Counted from the first letter of the stretch, positions 32,646 through 42,783 are shown. The stretch is 64,000 nucleotides of DNA from Sporosarcina beigongshangi (GCF_016820535.1 NZ_JADHDY010000004.1:281005-345004); one strand, 5' to 3'. Notes: a model not told the origin generated them from the sequence alone. Translations and numbers: made by a program.

Positions 32646-33455
32646 TTAAAGCCAGCCCATGGGATCGACGGTCGCGTCATCGACGATGACCTCGAAGTGC
32701 AGGTGGCAGCCGGTGGAGGCGCCCGTGGTGCCGCTGAGGCCCACAATGCCGCCGCGCGGGACTTCCTGGCCCACTGCAACACTGATGCTGCTCATGTGGT
32801 TGTAGGACGTCGAGAGGCCGTTGCCGTGGTCCACGACCACGCGGTTGCCTCCGCCATACTGGTGCCAGCCGGCAAAGGTGACTACGCCGCCTGCTGCGGC
32901 AAGCACGCTGTTGCCGCAACCGATCGCGAAGTCCTGGCCTGTGTGCATCTCGCCCATCTGGCCTGTGATGGGGTTGATGCGTCCACCGAACGGGGAGCTC
33001 GTGACCATGTTTTCCAGTGGTGCTGACAGCGTGCCCTTGGCGGCCTGCGGGGTGACGTTGGAGGCCTCGACCTTCAACGTTTCATGCAGCTGGCCGTCCG
33101 GGTTCAGCGCACTGGCGACGTTGGGGGATGCGAAAGTAATGGGAACTTCGGCGCCTGCGGTGACGATGGTCTCGACGGAGGCGGTCTGCTCGGGGGCTGC
33201 ATGCAGCGTGTCCGGTGCTTGGGTGGACGGCAGCGTGACGGCCAGTACCAGGCCGGTTGCAGCCATGGCCACGCCAACCTTTTGCCCGGCGCCGCTGGCG
33301 GCTCCTGCCCGCAGCAGCTGGGCCATGGAAACACCTGAAGGTGCGCTGGCGCGTTCTGCAGCAATGGCCTCACGGCGGCCTCCGGATACGGAAGCCGGCA
33401 CATGAGTTACCGGCGACGACGCACGGCGGCGCCCCCGCTGTTTAACTTCTGACAC
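32646..33455 (-). CDS. Secreted M23 (LytM-type) peptidase
   Basis: A 269-residue cell-wall peptidase. Start GTG 33455 follows GAGAGG by 7-8 nt. A basic N-terminus and a hydrophobic signal segment (GVAMAATGLVLAVTL) precede a linker, then the M23 domain (about 140-265) with the zinc ligands in GEMHTGQDF and in HLHFE. Its first half (AGAEVPITFASPNVAS) resembles the stalk of the NlpC/P60 protein next door. It would cleave peptidoglycan cross-links. A c-di-AMP riboswitch lies directly upstream. Confidence 0.9.
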   Translation of the reverse strand: MSEVKQRGRRRASSPVTHVPASVSGGRREAIAAERASAPSGVSMAQLLRAGAASGAGQKVGVAMAATGLVLAVTLPSTQAPDTLHAAPEQTASVETIVTAGAEVPITFASPNVASALNPDGQLHETLKVEASNVTPQAAKGTLSAPLENMVTSSPFGGRINPITGQMGEMHTGQDFAIGCGNSVLAAAGGVVTFAGWHQYGGGNRVVVDHGNGLSTSYNHMSSISVAVGQEVPRGGIVGLSGTTGASTGCHLHFEVIVDDATVDPMGWL

Positions 33456-33473
33456 AAAAAACCTCTCTATAAA

Positions 33474-33672
33474 GCACCTGCGAAGTTAGCTGTCGGATTC
33501 GGATCAGAGAGTCGTGCTTTTGATCCGGTCCACACTTTTTGCACAGCTCAAGCCATGACGCAGTCCAACGGAATACGCCAGAAGAGAGTTGTGCTATATG
33601 TGGACTTCACCCCAAGACAGGCTGGATTGCCTGCCAAAAGTGGTTCCCCCGCCCTTGCCTTACGGATTACTG
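33474..33672 (-). promoter_or_regulatory. ydaO-type c-di-AMP riboswitch (controls the M23 gene)
   Basis: On the minus strand: GGGCGGGGGAACCA, CTTGGGGTGAAG, a variable middle, CCGAATCCGACAGC followed by TAACTTCGCAGGTGC, then the GAGAGG ribosome binding site. The blocks match the riboswitch at 32308-32500, while the variable stems differ, so it is an independent copy and not a recent duplication. Boundaries are approximate. Confidence 0.85.
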
Positions 33673-33828
33673 TCCAGCCTGCGAAGGCAAGGTTCGGTGT
33701 CGCAGTCTGGTAACGCTTTGGTTACGGCGTTAGATGATTACTATACGGTAAATCCGGTAAACGTGATAATTCCGTTACCTAGATCATCAATACCTGTGTG
33801 TCACCCGGTCGGATGGCACGAGAAAACA

Positions 33829-34524
33829 CTAGCTCATGGAGACGAAGACATGGGACGCAACCTCCGGCGGAAGCTCCAGCGCACCCTCGATTCCGGGCAC
33901 CCGGACGGAGATGTATTCACCGGCGCGCGCCAGTGAAATCTGCGCCCCGGGGCGCAATCCACCCTCATCCAACTGCTGGAGCAACTCAGGCTCCACCTGG
34001 ATCCGCTCGGACAACCTGTGAATAATCACCCGCTGTCCGGGTGCATAAGTATTCATCGCGGACACCAGCGTGACAAGGCCGGCTGAGAACTCGGGCGACA
34101 CCTGCCCGCCAAGTTCTTCCAGTCCCGGGATGGGATTGCCGTAAGGGGATTCGTCGGGCTGGCCCAGCAGGTCAAACAACCGCTGCTCCACCCGCTCGCT
34201 CATGACATGCTCCCAGCGGCAGGCTTCCTCATGCACATAGGCCCAGTCCAGGCCGATGACGTCGGAGAGCAGGCGTTCGGCGAGGCGGTGCTTGCGCATG
34301 ACCCGGGTAGCCTTGTCGCGGCCGGCGGGCGTCAGCTCCAGGTGGCGGTCGCCGGAAACGATGACGAGGCCGTCGCGCTCCATCCGGCCAATGGTCTGCG
34401 AAACGGTGGGGCCGGAGTGGTGCAGGCGCTCGGCAATGCGCGCCCGCAGGGCCACAATGTTCTCCTCTTCCAACTCCAGGATGGTTCGCAAGTACATTTC
34501 GGTCGTGTCAATAAGATCAGCCAC
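33829..34524 (-). CDS. DtxR/IdeR-type metal-dependent repressor
   Basis: A 231-residue iron- or manganese-dependent repressor. Three domains: winged helix (1-73, TTEMYLRTILELEEENI, ERLHHSGPTVSQTIGRMERDGL), dimerisation and metal-binding (74-140, RKHRLAERLLSDVIGLDW..VHEEACRWEHVMS), and an SH3/FeoA-like C-terminal domain (about 150-231). The length and three-domain form fit IdeR/DtxR. GTG 34524 with AGGAGGA. It could act on the DtxR-type box at 62988-63009 in this window. Iron versus manganese cannot be told. Confidence 0.9.
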   Translation of the reverse strand: MADLIDTTEMYLRTILELEEENIVALRARIAERLHHSGPTVSQTIGRMERDGLVIVSGDRHLELTPAGRDKATRVMRKHRLAERLLSDVIGLDWAYVHEEACRWEHVMSERVEQRLFDLLGQPDESPYGNPIPGLEELGGQVSPEFSAGLVTLVSAMNTYAPGQRVIIHRLSERIQVEPELLQQLDEGGLRPGAQISLARAGEYISVRVPGIEGALELPPEVASHVFVSMS

Positions 34525-34740
34525 GTCAGCATCCTCCTGTTATGTTGGGCAAGAATTTTAGGCAAAGACCACCGTCTCTACGTTAGCCTGAATGCCGTAC
34601 CCGAAGGTAACCGCACCCGCCCAGGGCAACCCCGCGCCGTCGAACTATATTTCGGCATGTCACGGATTTTTCCTCTCAGCGTAGTTCTGCGGCAGAATTG
34701 GCATCAGCCCTTAGGCAACTCAATGTCTTCCATCGCTTAA

Positions 34741-35883
<1,143 letters not shown>

Positions 35884-35924
35884 CCCCGGGCACTGTTATT
35901 AACAGTGCGGCTTGAAGCAGTGCA

Positions 35925-35961
35925 GTGAAGGCCCCTCCCGACATTCGGGAGGGGCCTTCAC
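35925..35961 (+). terminator. Rho-independent terminator of serC
   Basis: A 16-bp perfect stem (GTGAAGGCCCCTCCCG, loop ACATT, complement) followed by TGTTTT, 41 bp after the serC stop. A smaller hairpin, CACTGTT-ATT-AACAGTG, lies at 35891-35907. Confidence 0.88.
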
Positions 35962-36022
35962 TGTTTTAACCCTGGCGTGCCATTAAACGGCATCCGCCAT
36001 CGATGTCCTGCCGTGCAGCGCC

Positions 36023-36048
36023 GGCCGTTCCACACTGCAGAAACGGCC
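36023..36048 (-). terminator. Possible terminator after the DUF3027 gene
   Basis: GGCCGTT (36023-36029) pairs with AACGGCC (36042-36048) with a 12-nt loop, 15 bp past the minus-strand stop codon. No T-tract. Confidence 0.4.
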
Positions 36049-36063
36049 CGGCGGCTGCTGGCG

Positions 36064-36651
36064 TCATTCAGCTGCGTCGTCGCCGTGGTCTGCGTGTTCG
36101 GACTCTGCTGACTCTTCTGAGTCGCTGTCTTCCTCGACGCCGTTGTCCCCGGCATCGCTGTCGGCGGCGTCGACGTCCTCGGTGGCGGGGTCGACGTCCT
36201 CGGTGGCGGGGTCGCCGGCGTCGCGCCTTTCTTCAGCATGGGCCGCCGCCTCAGCCTCGGCAGCTTCCTGGTCTTCGGGGCGCACGCGCTCCGCCCACGG
36301 AACCCACTGGGGGGCAAGGATGGAATCTTCGGTGGGCAGCATGCCAACCTCGTTGACGGTGGATTCCTTGCCACGCGAGACCCGGGCCAGGGAGGCAAAC
36401 CAGGTCCAGCCCCGGTATCCGTCCTTCTTCGACTCAAACAGGTGCGTCACGCAGCGCACACCCTCGCTCCGGGCGCCAAGGTGCGCGCCGATCTCGGCGT
36501 CGCCGGCAATGCTCAGGATGGCATTGCGGGCCGTGGCCACGTCGGCGGCGAGGAAGGCGTCGGGCTTGCCGACCCGCCAGACGGGAACACCGGGACGCGG
36601 TGTTGCGCTCTCGCTGGCAGGGGCGGCGGAATCGCCGGGCAGTTCAGTCAT
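36064..36651 (-). CDS. DUF3027 family protein
   Basis: A 195-residue actinobacterial protein of unknown function. The conserved core (about 25-115) includes FLAADVATARNAILSIAG, GVRCVTHLFESKKDGYRGW and ILAPQWVPWAERVRPED. The C-terminal third is a disordered acidic tail with a perfect direct repeat of ATEDVDP (21 bp repeated near 36170-36215). ATG 36651 is used; GTG 36660 is an alternative. It lies 11 nt downstream of the cold-shock-type gene, a conserved pairing as far as I recall. Confidence 0.85.
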   Translation of the reverse strand: MTELPGDSAAPASESATPRPGVPVWRVGKPDAFLAADVATARNAILSIAGDAEIGAHLGARSEGVRCVTHLFESKKDGYRGWTWFASLARVSRGKESTVNEVGMLPTEDSILAPQWVPWAERVRPEDQEAAEAEAAAHAEERRDAGDPATEDVDPATEDVDAADSDAGDNGVEEDSDSEESAESEHADHGDDAAE

Positions 36652-36662
36652 GGTGGGCACCG

Positions 36663-37043
36663 TTACGCGTCAAAGTTGTCGGCGACCTTGCGCAGTGCGG
36701 CAGCGATCTTGCCCGCATCTCCGTCAGGATACTTGCCGTTGGTCAGGGATCCTACAGAACGTTCCAAAAGGGACACGAGGTCCTGGACGATGGGTGCCAG
36801 GTCCCGTGCGGGCATGCGCTTGGCCTTCGCCACCGACGGCGCACGGTCCAGGATGCGGGCGGCCATGGCCTGGGCGCCCTTGCGGCCGTCGGCCACGCCG
36901 AACTCCATGCGCATGCCGGGCTTGATGTCGCCGGCGTCGGCAGGGAGGGCGTTGGCGCGCAGGAACACTTCACGTCCGTCGTCGGCAGCGATGATGCCGA
37001 AGCCCTTTTCGTTGTCGTACCACTTCACTTTGCCGATAGGCAC
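36663..37043 (-). CDS. Cold-shock domain protein with C-terminal extension
   Basis: A 126-residue RNA-binding protein. Residues 1-66 form a cold-shock domain (GKVKWYDNEKGFGIIAADDG, then DIKPGMRMEFGVADG); RNP1 is KGFGII and RNP2 is VFLRANAL instead of VFVHFSAI, so nucleic-acid contacts are altered. Residues 70-126 form a separate helical part (ARDLAPIVQDLVSLLERSVG..KIAAALRKVADNF). GTG 37043 with AAGGGG. It is co-transcribed with the DUF3027 gene. Confidence 0.85.
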   Translation of the reverse strand: MPIGKVKWYDNEKGFGIIAADDGREVFLRANALPADAGDIKPGMRMEFGVADGRKGAQAMAARILDRAPSVAKAKRMPARDLAPIVQDLVSLLERSVGSLTNGKYPDGDAGKIAAALRKVADNFDA

Positions 37044-37256
37044 TTGCTTTACCCCTTAAAAATCGTTGGTGTGAGCCACTTTCCTTGCCAGTGCGGTTGC
37101 TCTTCGCCGTTCTCCGGCTGCCCGGAATCGGGGGCGGGAATCTGGCGGGCGATGCCTGCAGTAACAGGTAGTACAGCTCTACTAGCTCCTAGATTACCGT
37201 GTTGCGGGAATTGCTGCGGCTTTGCCCTGTTCCTGTCCGCTGTTAGCGTTATGGAC

Positions 37257-37496
37257 ATGAGCCCGCTATATTCTGCACCGCAACCCGTCAGCCGCACCTG
37301 GCGGATCTTCAACTACACGGCCATGGGCTTTGCCGTACTGGCTCTTCTTGCACTCATTGTGGTCCTGGTCGGCAAGTGGGCCGGCGGCACGCCGTGGCCC
37401 GGATTCAACTGGATCGCCATGCTTGCGCTTCCCGTGGCGTTCCTCATGATGGGCGCCAGCGTCATGCGCGCCGCCGCGGTCCGCCGCCGCCTCTAG
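37257..37496 (+). CDS. Small two-helix membrane protein
   Basis: A 79-residue protein with two hydrophobic helices (about 25-42 and 51-68) and a basic AAVRRRL tail. Not a recognised family. Start ATG 37257 lies 7 nt after TAGCGT (37244-37249), the leaderless pattern; ATG 37251 is in frame but only 1 nt from the box. It is divergent from the cold-shock-type gene. Confidence 0.65.
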   Translation: MSPLYSAPQPVSRTWRIFNYTAMGFAVLALLALIVVLVGKWAGGTPWPGFNWIAMLALPVAFLMMGASVMRAAAVRRRL

Positions 37497-37620
37497 TTGT
37501 CCTTCCCGGCTGTCCGGAAACCCTCCCAAAAACTGGCCCGTGCCTGCGCGTTCCTCCAAGAGTAGGATCAAAAAATCGCAGGAACACCGGCGGTCGGAAA
37601 GTCATTCTCTTGGAGGGGCC

Positions 37621-38412
37621 ATGGGCTACGAGGAAGCGGTGTCCGCCCACTACGGACGCGGCGACATTGAGGAAAAACTGCTGGGGATGATCACGGCCGG
37701 CGGCGGGAACCCGGAACATTTCACCCCGGCAGACCTGCACGGCGCCGACCAACTGCACATCGGTGGGGCGGCGGCGACAAGCCGCGTCGCCACGCGGGCA
37801 GGCATCAACGCCGGCAGCCATGTCCTGGACCTCGGTTCCGGCATGGGCGGGGTGTCCCGGCACCTGGCCCACGACTTTGGCGCCACCGTCCACGGCGTCG
37901 ACCTGACACCGGCCTTCGTGGACCTGGCCCGCTCGCTGACGGAACGGACCGGTCTCTCCGGGCAGGTCACCTTCAGCCAGGGCAGCATCCTGGCCCTGCC
38001 GTTTGACGACGGCTCCTTCGACACGGCACTCATGGTCCACGTGGGCATGAACATCCGCGACAAGGACAAGGTGTTCGAGGAGGCGGCCCGCGTCCTGCGT
38101 CCGGGCAGCGTCTTTGCCGTCTACGAGGTCATGCTGCTGGGCGGCGAGCTCGAACAGTTCCCGCTGCCCTGGGCCGCCACCGGGGAGACATCGTTCGTGC
38201 AGCCGCCCCTGGCCTACAGCGACGCCCTGGCCCAGGCCGGATTCGACGTGGACTATGAAGCCAAGCCGCTTGCCGAGGGCATCGAGTTCCTGGAACGTGC
38301 CATCACCGGCGGCGGCCCTGCCGGCGTCGACCAGGACGCCATGGTCAACCTGTTGTCCGCATTCAAGGCGGGGACGCTGGCACCTGTGGAAATATACGCC
38401 AGGCTCACCTGA
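37621..38412 (+). CDS. Class I SAM-dependent methyltransferase
   Basis: A 263-residue methyltransferase. Motif I is VLDLGSGMGGVSRHLA, followed by VHGVDLTPAFVDLA, and ALPFDDGSFDTALMVHVGMNI, the layout of small-molecule methyltransferases near the sarcosine/dimethylglycine and UbiE-like groups. ATG 37621 with GGAGGGG. Substrate unknown. It ends before a CCGCGG-TTCG-CCGCGG hairpin (38420-38435) shared with the convergent sulfatase gene. Confidence 0.83.
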   Translation: MGYEEAVSAHYGRGDIEEKLLGMITAGGGNPEHFTPADLHGADQLHIGGAAATSRVATRAGINAGSHVLDLGSGMGGVSRHLAHDFGATVHGVDLTPAFVDLARSLTERTGLSGQVTFSQGSILALPFDDGSFDTALMVHVGMNIRDKDKVFEEAARVLRPGSVFAVYEVMLLGGELEQFPLPWAATGETSFVQPPLAYSDALAQAGFDVDYEAKPLAEGIEFLERAITGGGPAGVDQDAMVNLLSAFKAGTLAPVEIYARLT

Positions 38413-38518
38413 GCCGGCCCCGCGGTTCGCCGCGGAACCCAGCCCAATGAGATACCGCTGGGGCGAGACGGAGACTGCGCGAAACACGCCCCTCCGTCCA
38501 AAAGCTGCGCACCCGGTG

Positions 38519-39901
38519 TCAGGCGGGGAGGACGTCCCGGGCCCAGGCCGCATGCAGGGCGGCGAGTTCGGCGGCGACTGTTGGCTCGGCGTCGTACAGG
38601 TTGGTGGTCTCGGCGGGGTCCGCGGCGAGGTTGCACAGGAAGTAGCCGCTGCCAGGCTCGGCGTGCTCCACGTCCCGGATGGCCTCCGCCACCGGTGAGC
38701 CGGGTTCCACCCACTGCAGCTTCCAGTCGCCGCGGCGCACCGACCACTGCCAGCCGCAGTCCCAGTGCAGGGCCTCGTGGCTGTCGGTGGCGAGCAGGTC
38801 GCGGCCGTCGCTGAGCGCATAGGCGGCAGGATCCGCCCCGGCTGCGGCCATGGCGGTCGGCAGGATGTCCATGGAGCTCGTGAGCCCGTCACGTGCCACG
38901 CCGGCAGGCACCCGACCGGGCCAGCGCAGCAGGAACGGCACGCGCACGCCGCCTTCCCAGAGCGTGTACTTGGTGCCGCGCAGGGGCAGGTTGACGCCGT
39001 AATTGCACGTGGAACCGCCGTTGTCCGTCAGGTACACCACGATCGTGTCCTCGGCCAGGCCCAGCTTGTCCAACTGATCGAGGATGAGCCCAATCTGGGC
39101 ATCCATGAGCTCCAACTGTGCCAGATAGTACGCGCGGCCGTTCTCCAGGTTGGGGCTGATGGCGCCGTCGTACCAGTCGATGTACTGGCCCGCGCCTGGG
39201 TTCCAGTCCTCGTACGCGGGCAGTCCGCGTTTCTGCAGCTCCTCGGCGGGCAGTTGCCAGCAGAAGTTGTGCACCGCGTTGAACGCCACGGTGGCCAGGA
39301 ACGGCTTGTCGGCGTGCTCCGCCACAAACTGGCGGGTCCGTTCGCCGATGGCGTCGGTCAGGAAGCCCTCCAGTTCCTGCGGCTCCTCTCCGTTCCACAA
39401 CGGCTGGACGGCCATGGGGAACGCCGCCTCGCCGTATTCCTCCACGGCGTCCTCGGAGTGGTGGAGGTAGTTGAGCCGGCCCATGGATTCGCCGGCCAGC
39501 CCGTAGAAGGACTCGTCATAGCCGTGCTGCGGCGGGGTTCCGCGGTCGCCGTGGTGTTCGGTGCCGTAATGGACCTTCCCGAAGTAGCCGGTGGTGTAGC
39601 CTTCGCCGCGGAGCAGTTCCGCCATGGTGGGCACGCTCTCGGGACCGATCTCCGAGTCCGTGAACCAGCGCGCACCCCACCGCTGCTGGTACTGCCCGGC
39701 CGCCAGCCCTGCCCGCGACGGCGAGCAGATCGGCGCGGTCACGTACGCGTTCGTGTAGGACGCACCCTCCTGCGCCAGCCGGTCCAGGCAGGGGGTTTGC
39801 ACATCGTCCTGCACGCCCAGGATGGACCTGTCGGCATAGCCATGGTCATCCGAGACAATGACGATGATGTTCGGCTGTCGCGTCGTTGCGGTGGTCGGCA
39901 A
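38519..39901 (-). CDS. Sulfatase (Cys-type, family S1)
   Basis: A 460-residue type-I sulfatase of the alkaline-phosphatase superfamily. The active-site sequence ICSPSRAGLAAGQ fits C-x-(P/A)-x-R, with the Cys converted to formylglycine; other metal ligands are seen in IIVIVSDDHGYAD and YLTDNGG. No signal peptide, so cytosolic. Start TTG 39901 with AGGAGAAG a few nt upstream, itself after an AT-rich TATATATTATGG stretch. Part of the glycosaminoglycan-type locus, probably removing sulfate from imported oligosaccharides. Its position-specific preference is unknown. Confidence 0.88.
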   Translation of the reverse strand: MPTTATTRQPNIIVIVSDDHGYADRSILGVQDDVQTPCLDRLAQEGASYTNAYVTAPICSPSRAGLAAGQYQQRWGARWFTDSEIGPESVPTMAELLRGEGYTTGYFGKVHYGTEHHGDRGTPPQHGYDESFYGLAGESMGRLNYLHHSEDAVEEYGEAAFPMAVQPLWNGEEPQELEGFLTDAIGERTRQFVAEHADKPFLATVAFNAVHNFCWQLPAEELQKRGLPAYEDWNPGAGQYIDWYDGAISPNLENGRAYYLAQLELMDAQIGLILDQLDKLGLAEDTIVVYLTDNGGSTCNYGVNLPLRGTKYTLWEGGVRVPFLLRWPGRVPAGVARDGLTSSMDILPTAMAAAGADPAAYALSDGRDLLATDSHEALHWDCGWQWSVRRGDWKLQWVEPGSPVAEAIRDVEHAEPGSGYFLCNLAADPAETTNLYDAEPTVAAELAALHAAWARDVLPA

Positions 39902-40018
39902 AACTTCTCCTATATATTATGGTGTATTTCGGGTGTGATGCCCGGGTTCCCGGCGTGCGGCGGCCCGGCGGCAGGCAAGTGGCGGCCCGTCACCAGGGCG
40001 GCGTGCCGGCAGCAACGA

Positions 40019-40972
40019 TCAGGCGTCCAGGGACAGGACGGCCTTGAGCGACTCCAGCGCCTCGGCGACCGGCGGCAGCTCCGGGTGCCACGCGCGCTCC
40101 CACTCCAGCGCAATCCACGGATCTGCCACACCGTGCGAGGCGGATACCCCTGCCACCAGCTCGCGCATTCGCACCAGCGGCAGCTCCCCTTCGCCCGGCA
40201 GCGTGAGCTCCACCGTGTTGCCGCCCGGGTTCCGCACGCCGTCCTTGTATTGCGCGTAGGCCAGGACATCCGACAGCAGCTGCGCCGTCCGCTCCGGCGC
40301 CTCGTCGTGGCGCCACGGATGCATCAAATCCCAGATCACCTTGACCGGTGCATCCGCATCAACGTGCGCCAGAATCCGCTCAATGTCGGAGGCCCGCGGG
40401 TGCGAATCGTGCGTTTCCAGCAGCATCGTCACGCCCAGTTCCCGCGCCCGCGCCGCCGCCGCGTTCAGCCGGGCCGCCCCGCGCCGGTCCGCCGCCTTGA
40501 ATTCCGCCGACACCGCCTGGCCCAGTTTGCACGGATCAATCCCTGCCCCCGGGAACACGCGCACCTGTGCGGCTGCTCGGGCATTTCCCCGGGAGAGGTC
40601 TGCGGCAAGTTCGACGGCGGCCAGCAGCTCGTCAAGCACCGGATCGCCCGCGCCGTGCGCACCTGGGGCAACGCCGTCCCCGGCAGGCGCGCCCTCGGCG
40701 GCGGCCGCGGCACCCGGGGCGGGCGATGCGCCGTCAGGCTTCTCCAGGGGCGCGCACACCTTGACGTAGCTGGCCAGGGTCACCAGCTCAAGGCCGGCGG
40801 CGGACAGTTCCGCCGCGATGGCGGCGCGCTCGGCGGCAGCCATTCCCGGGTGGGCGAACTCGCCGTCGGCCACCCGGATCTCCAGTCCCGTGGCACCGGA
40901 GGCCCGCGCGATGTCAATAACCTGCGCAAGTGAGTCCCCGGGACAGCCCAGGGTGGAGAACGCCAACGGCAT
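40019..40972 (-). CDS. Sugar phosphate isomerase/epimerase family protein (xylose-isomerase-like TIM barrel)
   Basis: A 317-residue AP_endonuc_2-type TIM barrel. It opens with MPLAFSTLGCPGDSLAQVIDIARASGATGLEIRV and carries ELGVTMLLETHDSHPRASDIE, APVKVIWDLMHPWRH with metal-ligand-like residues, and HGVADPWIALEWERAW. An insertion rich in Ala/Gly (about 85-110) is unusual. ATG 40972 (AAAGG) is preferred over ATG 41005. It lies upstream of the sulfatase gene in the same direction, 117 bp apart. A sugar or sugar-acid isomerase or epimerase is likely; the reaction is unknown. Confidence 0.8.
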   Translation of the reverse strand: MPLAFSTLGCPGDSLAQVIDIARASGATGLEIRVADGEFAHPGMAAAERAAIAAELSAAGLELVTLASYVKVCAPLEKPDGASPAPGAAAAAEGAPAGDGVAPGAHGAGDPVLDELLAAVELAADLSRGNARAAAQVRVFPGAGIDPCKLGQAVSAEFKAADRRGAARLNAAAARARELGVTMLLETHDSHPRASDIERILAHVDADAPVKVIWDLMHPWRHDEAPERTAQLLSDVLAYAQYKDGVRNPGGNTVELTLPGEGELPLVRMRELVAGVSASHGVADPWIALEWERAWHPELPPVAEALESLKAVLSLDA

Positions 40973-41055
40973 GGTGGCCCTTTCATCGACAACGTTGTTT
41001 TCCATACCACCTTAGTCGGGCAACCGCTTTCCATCAATGCTTCTCCCCCGCCGAA

Positions 41056-41070
41056 AGTACCCCTTTATTA
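41056..41070 (+). promoter_or_regulatory. Shared locus element, copy 1
   Basis: AAGTACCCCTTTATT, upstream of the sulfatase gene at 41124 and near the divergent isomerase gene. Nearly identical to 43080-43094. Confidence 0.5.
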
Positions 41071-41123
41071 CTCCCGTGGCACACTGGTATCTCTGGTGGT
41101 TCACCCCAATCCAAGGAGAATTG

Positions 41124-42692
41124 ATGGCCAGCCCGGCACGCCACAGCAGCACGCCCTCCCAGCACCGCGAACTGCCCAACATTGTGTTCTTCCTCAGCGA
41201 CGACCAGGGTCCGTGGGCGCTGGGTTGCGCCGGAAACGACGACATCCGAACTCCGGTGCTGGACGGGCTTGCCGCGGACGGCACGCGGTTGGAGAACTTC
41301 TTCTGCGTCTCACCCGTCTGCTCCCCCGCCCGGGCCAGCCTGATGACCGGACAGATCCCGTCGCGCCACGGCGTCCACGACTACCTGACCGGCACGGAGG
41401 TGGGACCCGAGGCCCCCGACTACCTGGCGGGGCAGGCGATCTTCACCGACGTGCTGGCGGAAAACGGCTACCGCATGGGGCTTTCCGGCAAGTGGCACAT
41501 GGGCGCCAATGACGCGCCGCGGAAGGGATTTGTGCACTGGTACGGATTGGAAGGCGGCGGCAGCCCGTACACGAAAGCGACCATGTACCGCAACGGCAAC
41601 CGTGAAGAGACCACCGCATACCTGACGGACGCCATCACCGAGGACGCCCAGAAGTTCCTGGACAGGGAAGCCGCACGGCAGTCCGCACCGTCGGGCGCCA
41701 CCGGCGCAGATGGCGCGGGCGGCGGGCAATCGGCCGCGCCGTTCTTCCTCGCCGTCAACTACACCGCGCCGCACAAGCCGTGGAAGGGCCAGCACCCGAA
41801 GGAGTTCGAGGACCTCTACAAGGACTGTACTTTCGACAGCTGCCCGCAGGAGGAGCCGCACCCCTGGCAGCCCACCGTTGACGGCGTCGCCATCGGCGGC
41901 GAACCGGACGTCCGGGCGGCACTGGTGGGCTATTTCGCGGCGGTCAGCGCCATGGATGCCGCGATCGGCCGGATCATGGACCAGCTGGAGGAATTGGGCC
42001 TGCAGCAGAACACGCTGGTCATCTTCAGCTCGGACAACGGCTTCAATTGCGGCCACCATGGCGTGTGGGGCAAGGGCAATGGCACGTTCCCGCAAAACAT
42101 GTACGACTCCTCCGTGAAGGTCCCCGCCATCTTCCACTGGCCGGGCCGCATCGCCGCGGACCAGGTCCGCCACGAGCTGCTCTCCGCCTACGACGTCGCC
42201 GCCACCATTCTGGACCTCGCCGGCCTGGACCCCGCCCCCTTCGAGACCGGCCCCGGCGCCTCGTTCGCACCTCTGCTGCGCCACGCTGACGGCGGCCCCA
42301 CCGCAACCGGGCGGGCGGACGGGGCCGTGGTGGTTTATGACGAATACGGGCCTGTCCGCATGATCCGCACGCACGAACACAAGTACGTGCACCGCCATCC
42401 GCACGGTCCGCATGAACTGTATGACCTGGTGGCGGATCCCGGCGAGCGCGTGAATCTGATGCACGACGCCGTTCCCCACCCCGCGCTGCCGGATCTCCGC
42501 GTGCAGTTGGCCGGCTGGTTTGCGCGGCATGGGGTGCCGGAATTCGATGGTGCCGCGCTGCCGGTTGCCGGCGCCGGGCAGCATCTGCCGGTGGGCTCCT
42601 GGCTGGTTCCGGCCACCGGGGGGCCGGCAGTTCCATCGGAGGGTTCGGACCCGCTGGGTGCATTCACCGGCCCCAATTGGGATGGCGTGTAG
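41124..42692 (+). CDS. Sulfatase (Cys-type, family S1)
   Basis: A 522-residue sulfatase. Active site VCSPARASLMTGQIPSRHG; metal-binding IVFFLSDDQGPWALG near the start and IFSSDNGFNCGHHG later; substrate-site KWHMG. A Gly/Ala-rich loop lies at about 190-205. ATG 41124 with AAGGAG; the longer open frame starts in the promoter. No signal peptide. Followed by CTCTATCA-family repeats. In this locus it would desulfate chondroitin-type disaccharides, by inference. Confidence 0.88.
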   Translation: MASPARHSSTPSQHRELPNIVFFLSDDQGPWALGCAGNDDIRTPVLDGLAADGTRLENFFCVSPVCSPARASLMTGQIPSRHGVHDYLTGTEVGPEAPDYLAGQAIFTDVLAENGYRMGLSGKWHMGANDAPRKGFVHWYGLEGGGSPYTKATMYRNGNREETTAYLTDAITEDAQKFLDREAARQSAPSGATGADGAGGGQSAAPFFLAVNYTAPHKPWKGQHPKEFEDLYKDCTFDSCPQEEPHPWQPTVDGVAIGGEPDVRAALVGYFAAVSAMDAAIGRIMDQLEELGLQQNTLVIFSSDNGFNCGHHGVWGKGNGTFPQNMYDSSVKVPAIFHWPGRIAADQVRHELLSAYDVAATILDLAGLDPAPFETGPGASFAPLLRHADGGPTATGRADGAVVVYDEYGPVRMIRTHEHKYVHRHPHGPHELYDLVADPGERVNLMHDAVPHPALPDLRVQLAGWFARHGVPEFDGAALPVAGAGQHLPVGSWLVPATGGPAVPSEGSDPLGAFTGPNWDGV

Positions 42693-42720
42693 CCGGCCGC
42701 AACCACATCCCTTCCCATCC

Positions 42721-42783
42721 CTCTATCACCTTCCGGGGTTTTCCAGCCGACCCTCTATCACCTTCCGGGGTTTTCCAGCGACC
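42721..42783. repeat. Tandem repeat, 32-bp period (CTCTATCA family, copy D)
   Basis: CTCTATCACCTTCCGGGGTT begins at 42721 and at 42753, 32 bp apart, each followed by TTCCAGC. The first 19 bases also occur at 63929. Confidence 0.8.

Noticed and set aside
38765..40933. 722-residue plus-strand open frame
   Set aside because: Spans two real minus-strand genes and shows no recognisable domain.
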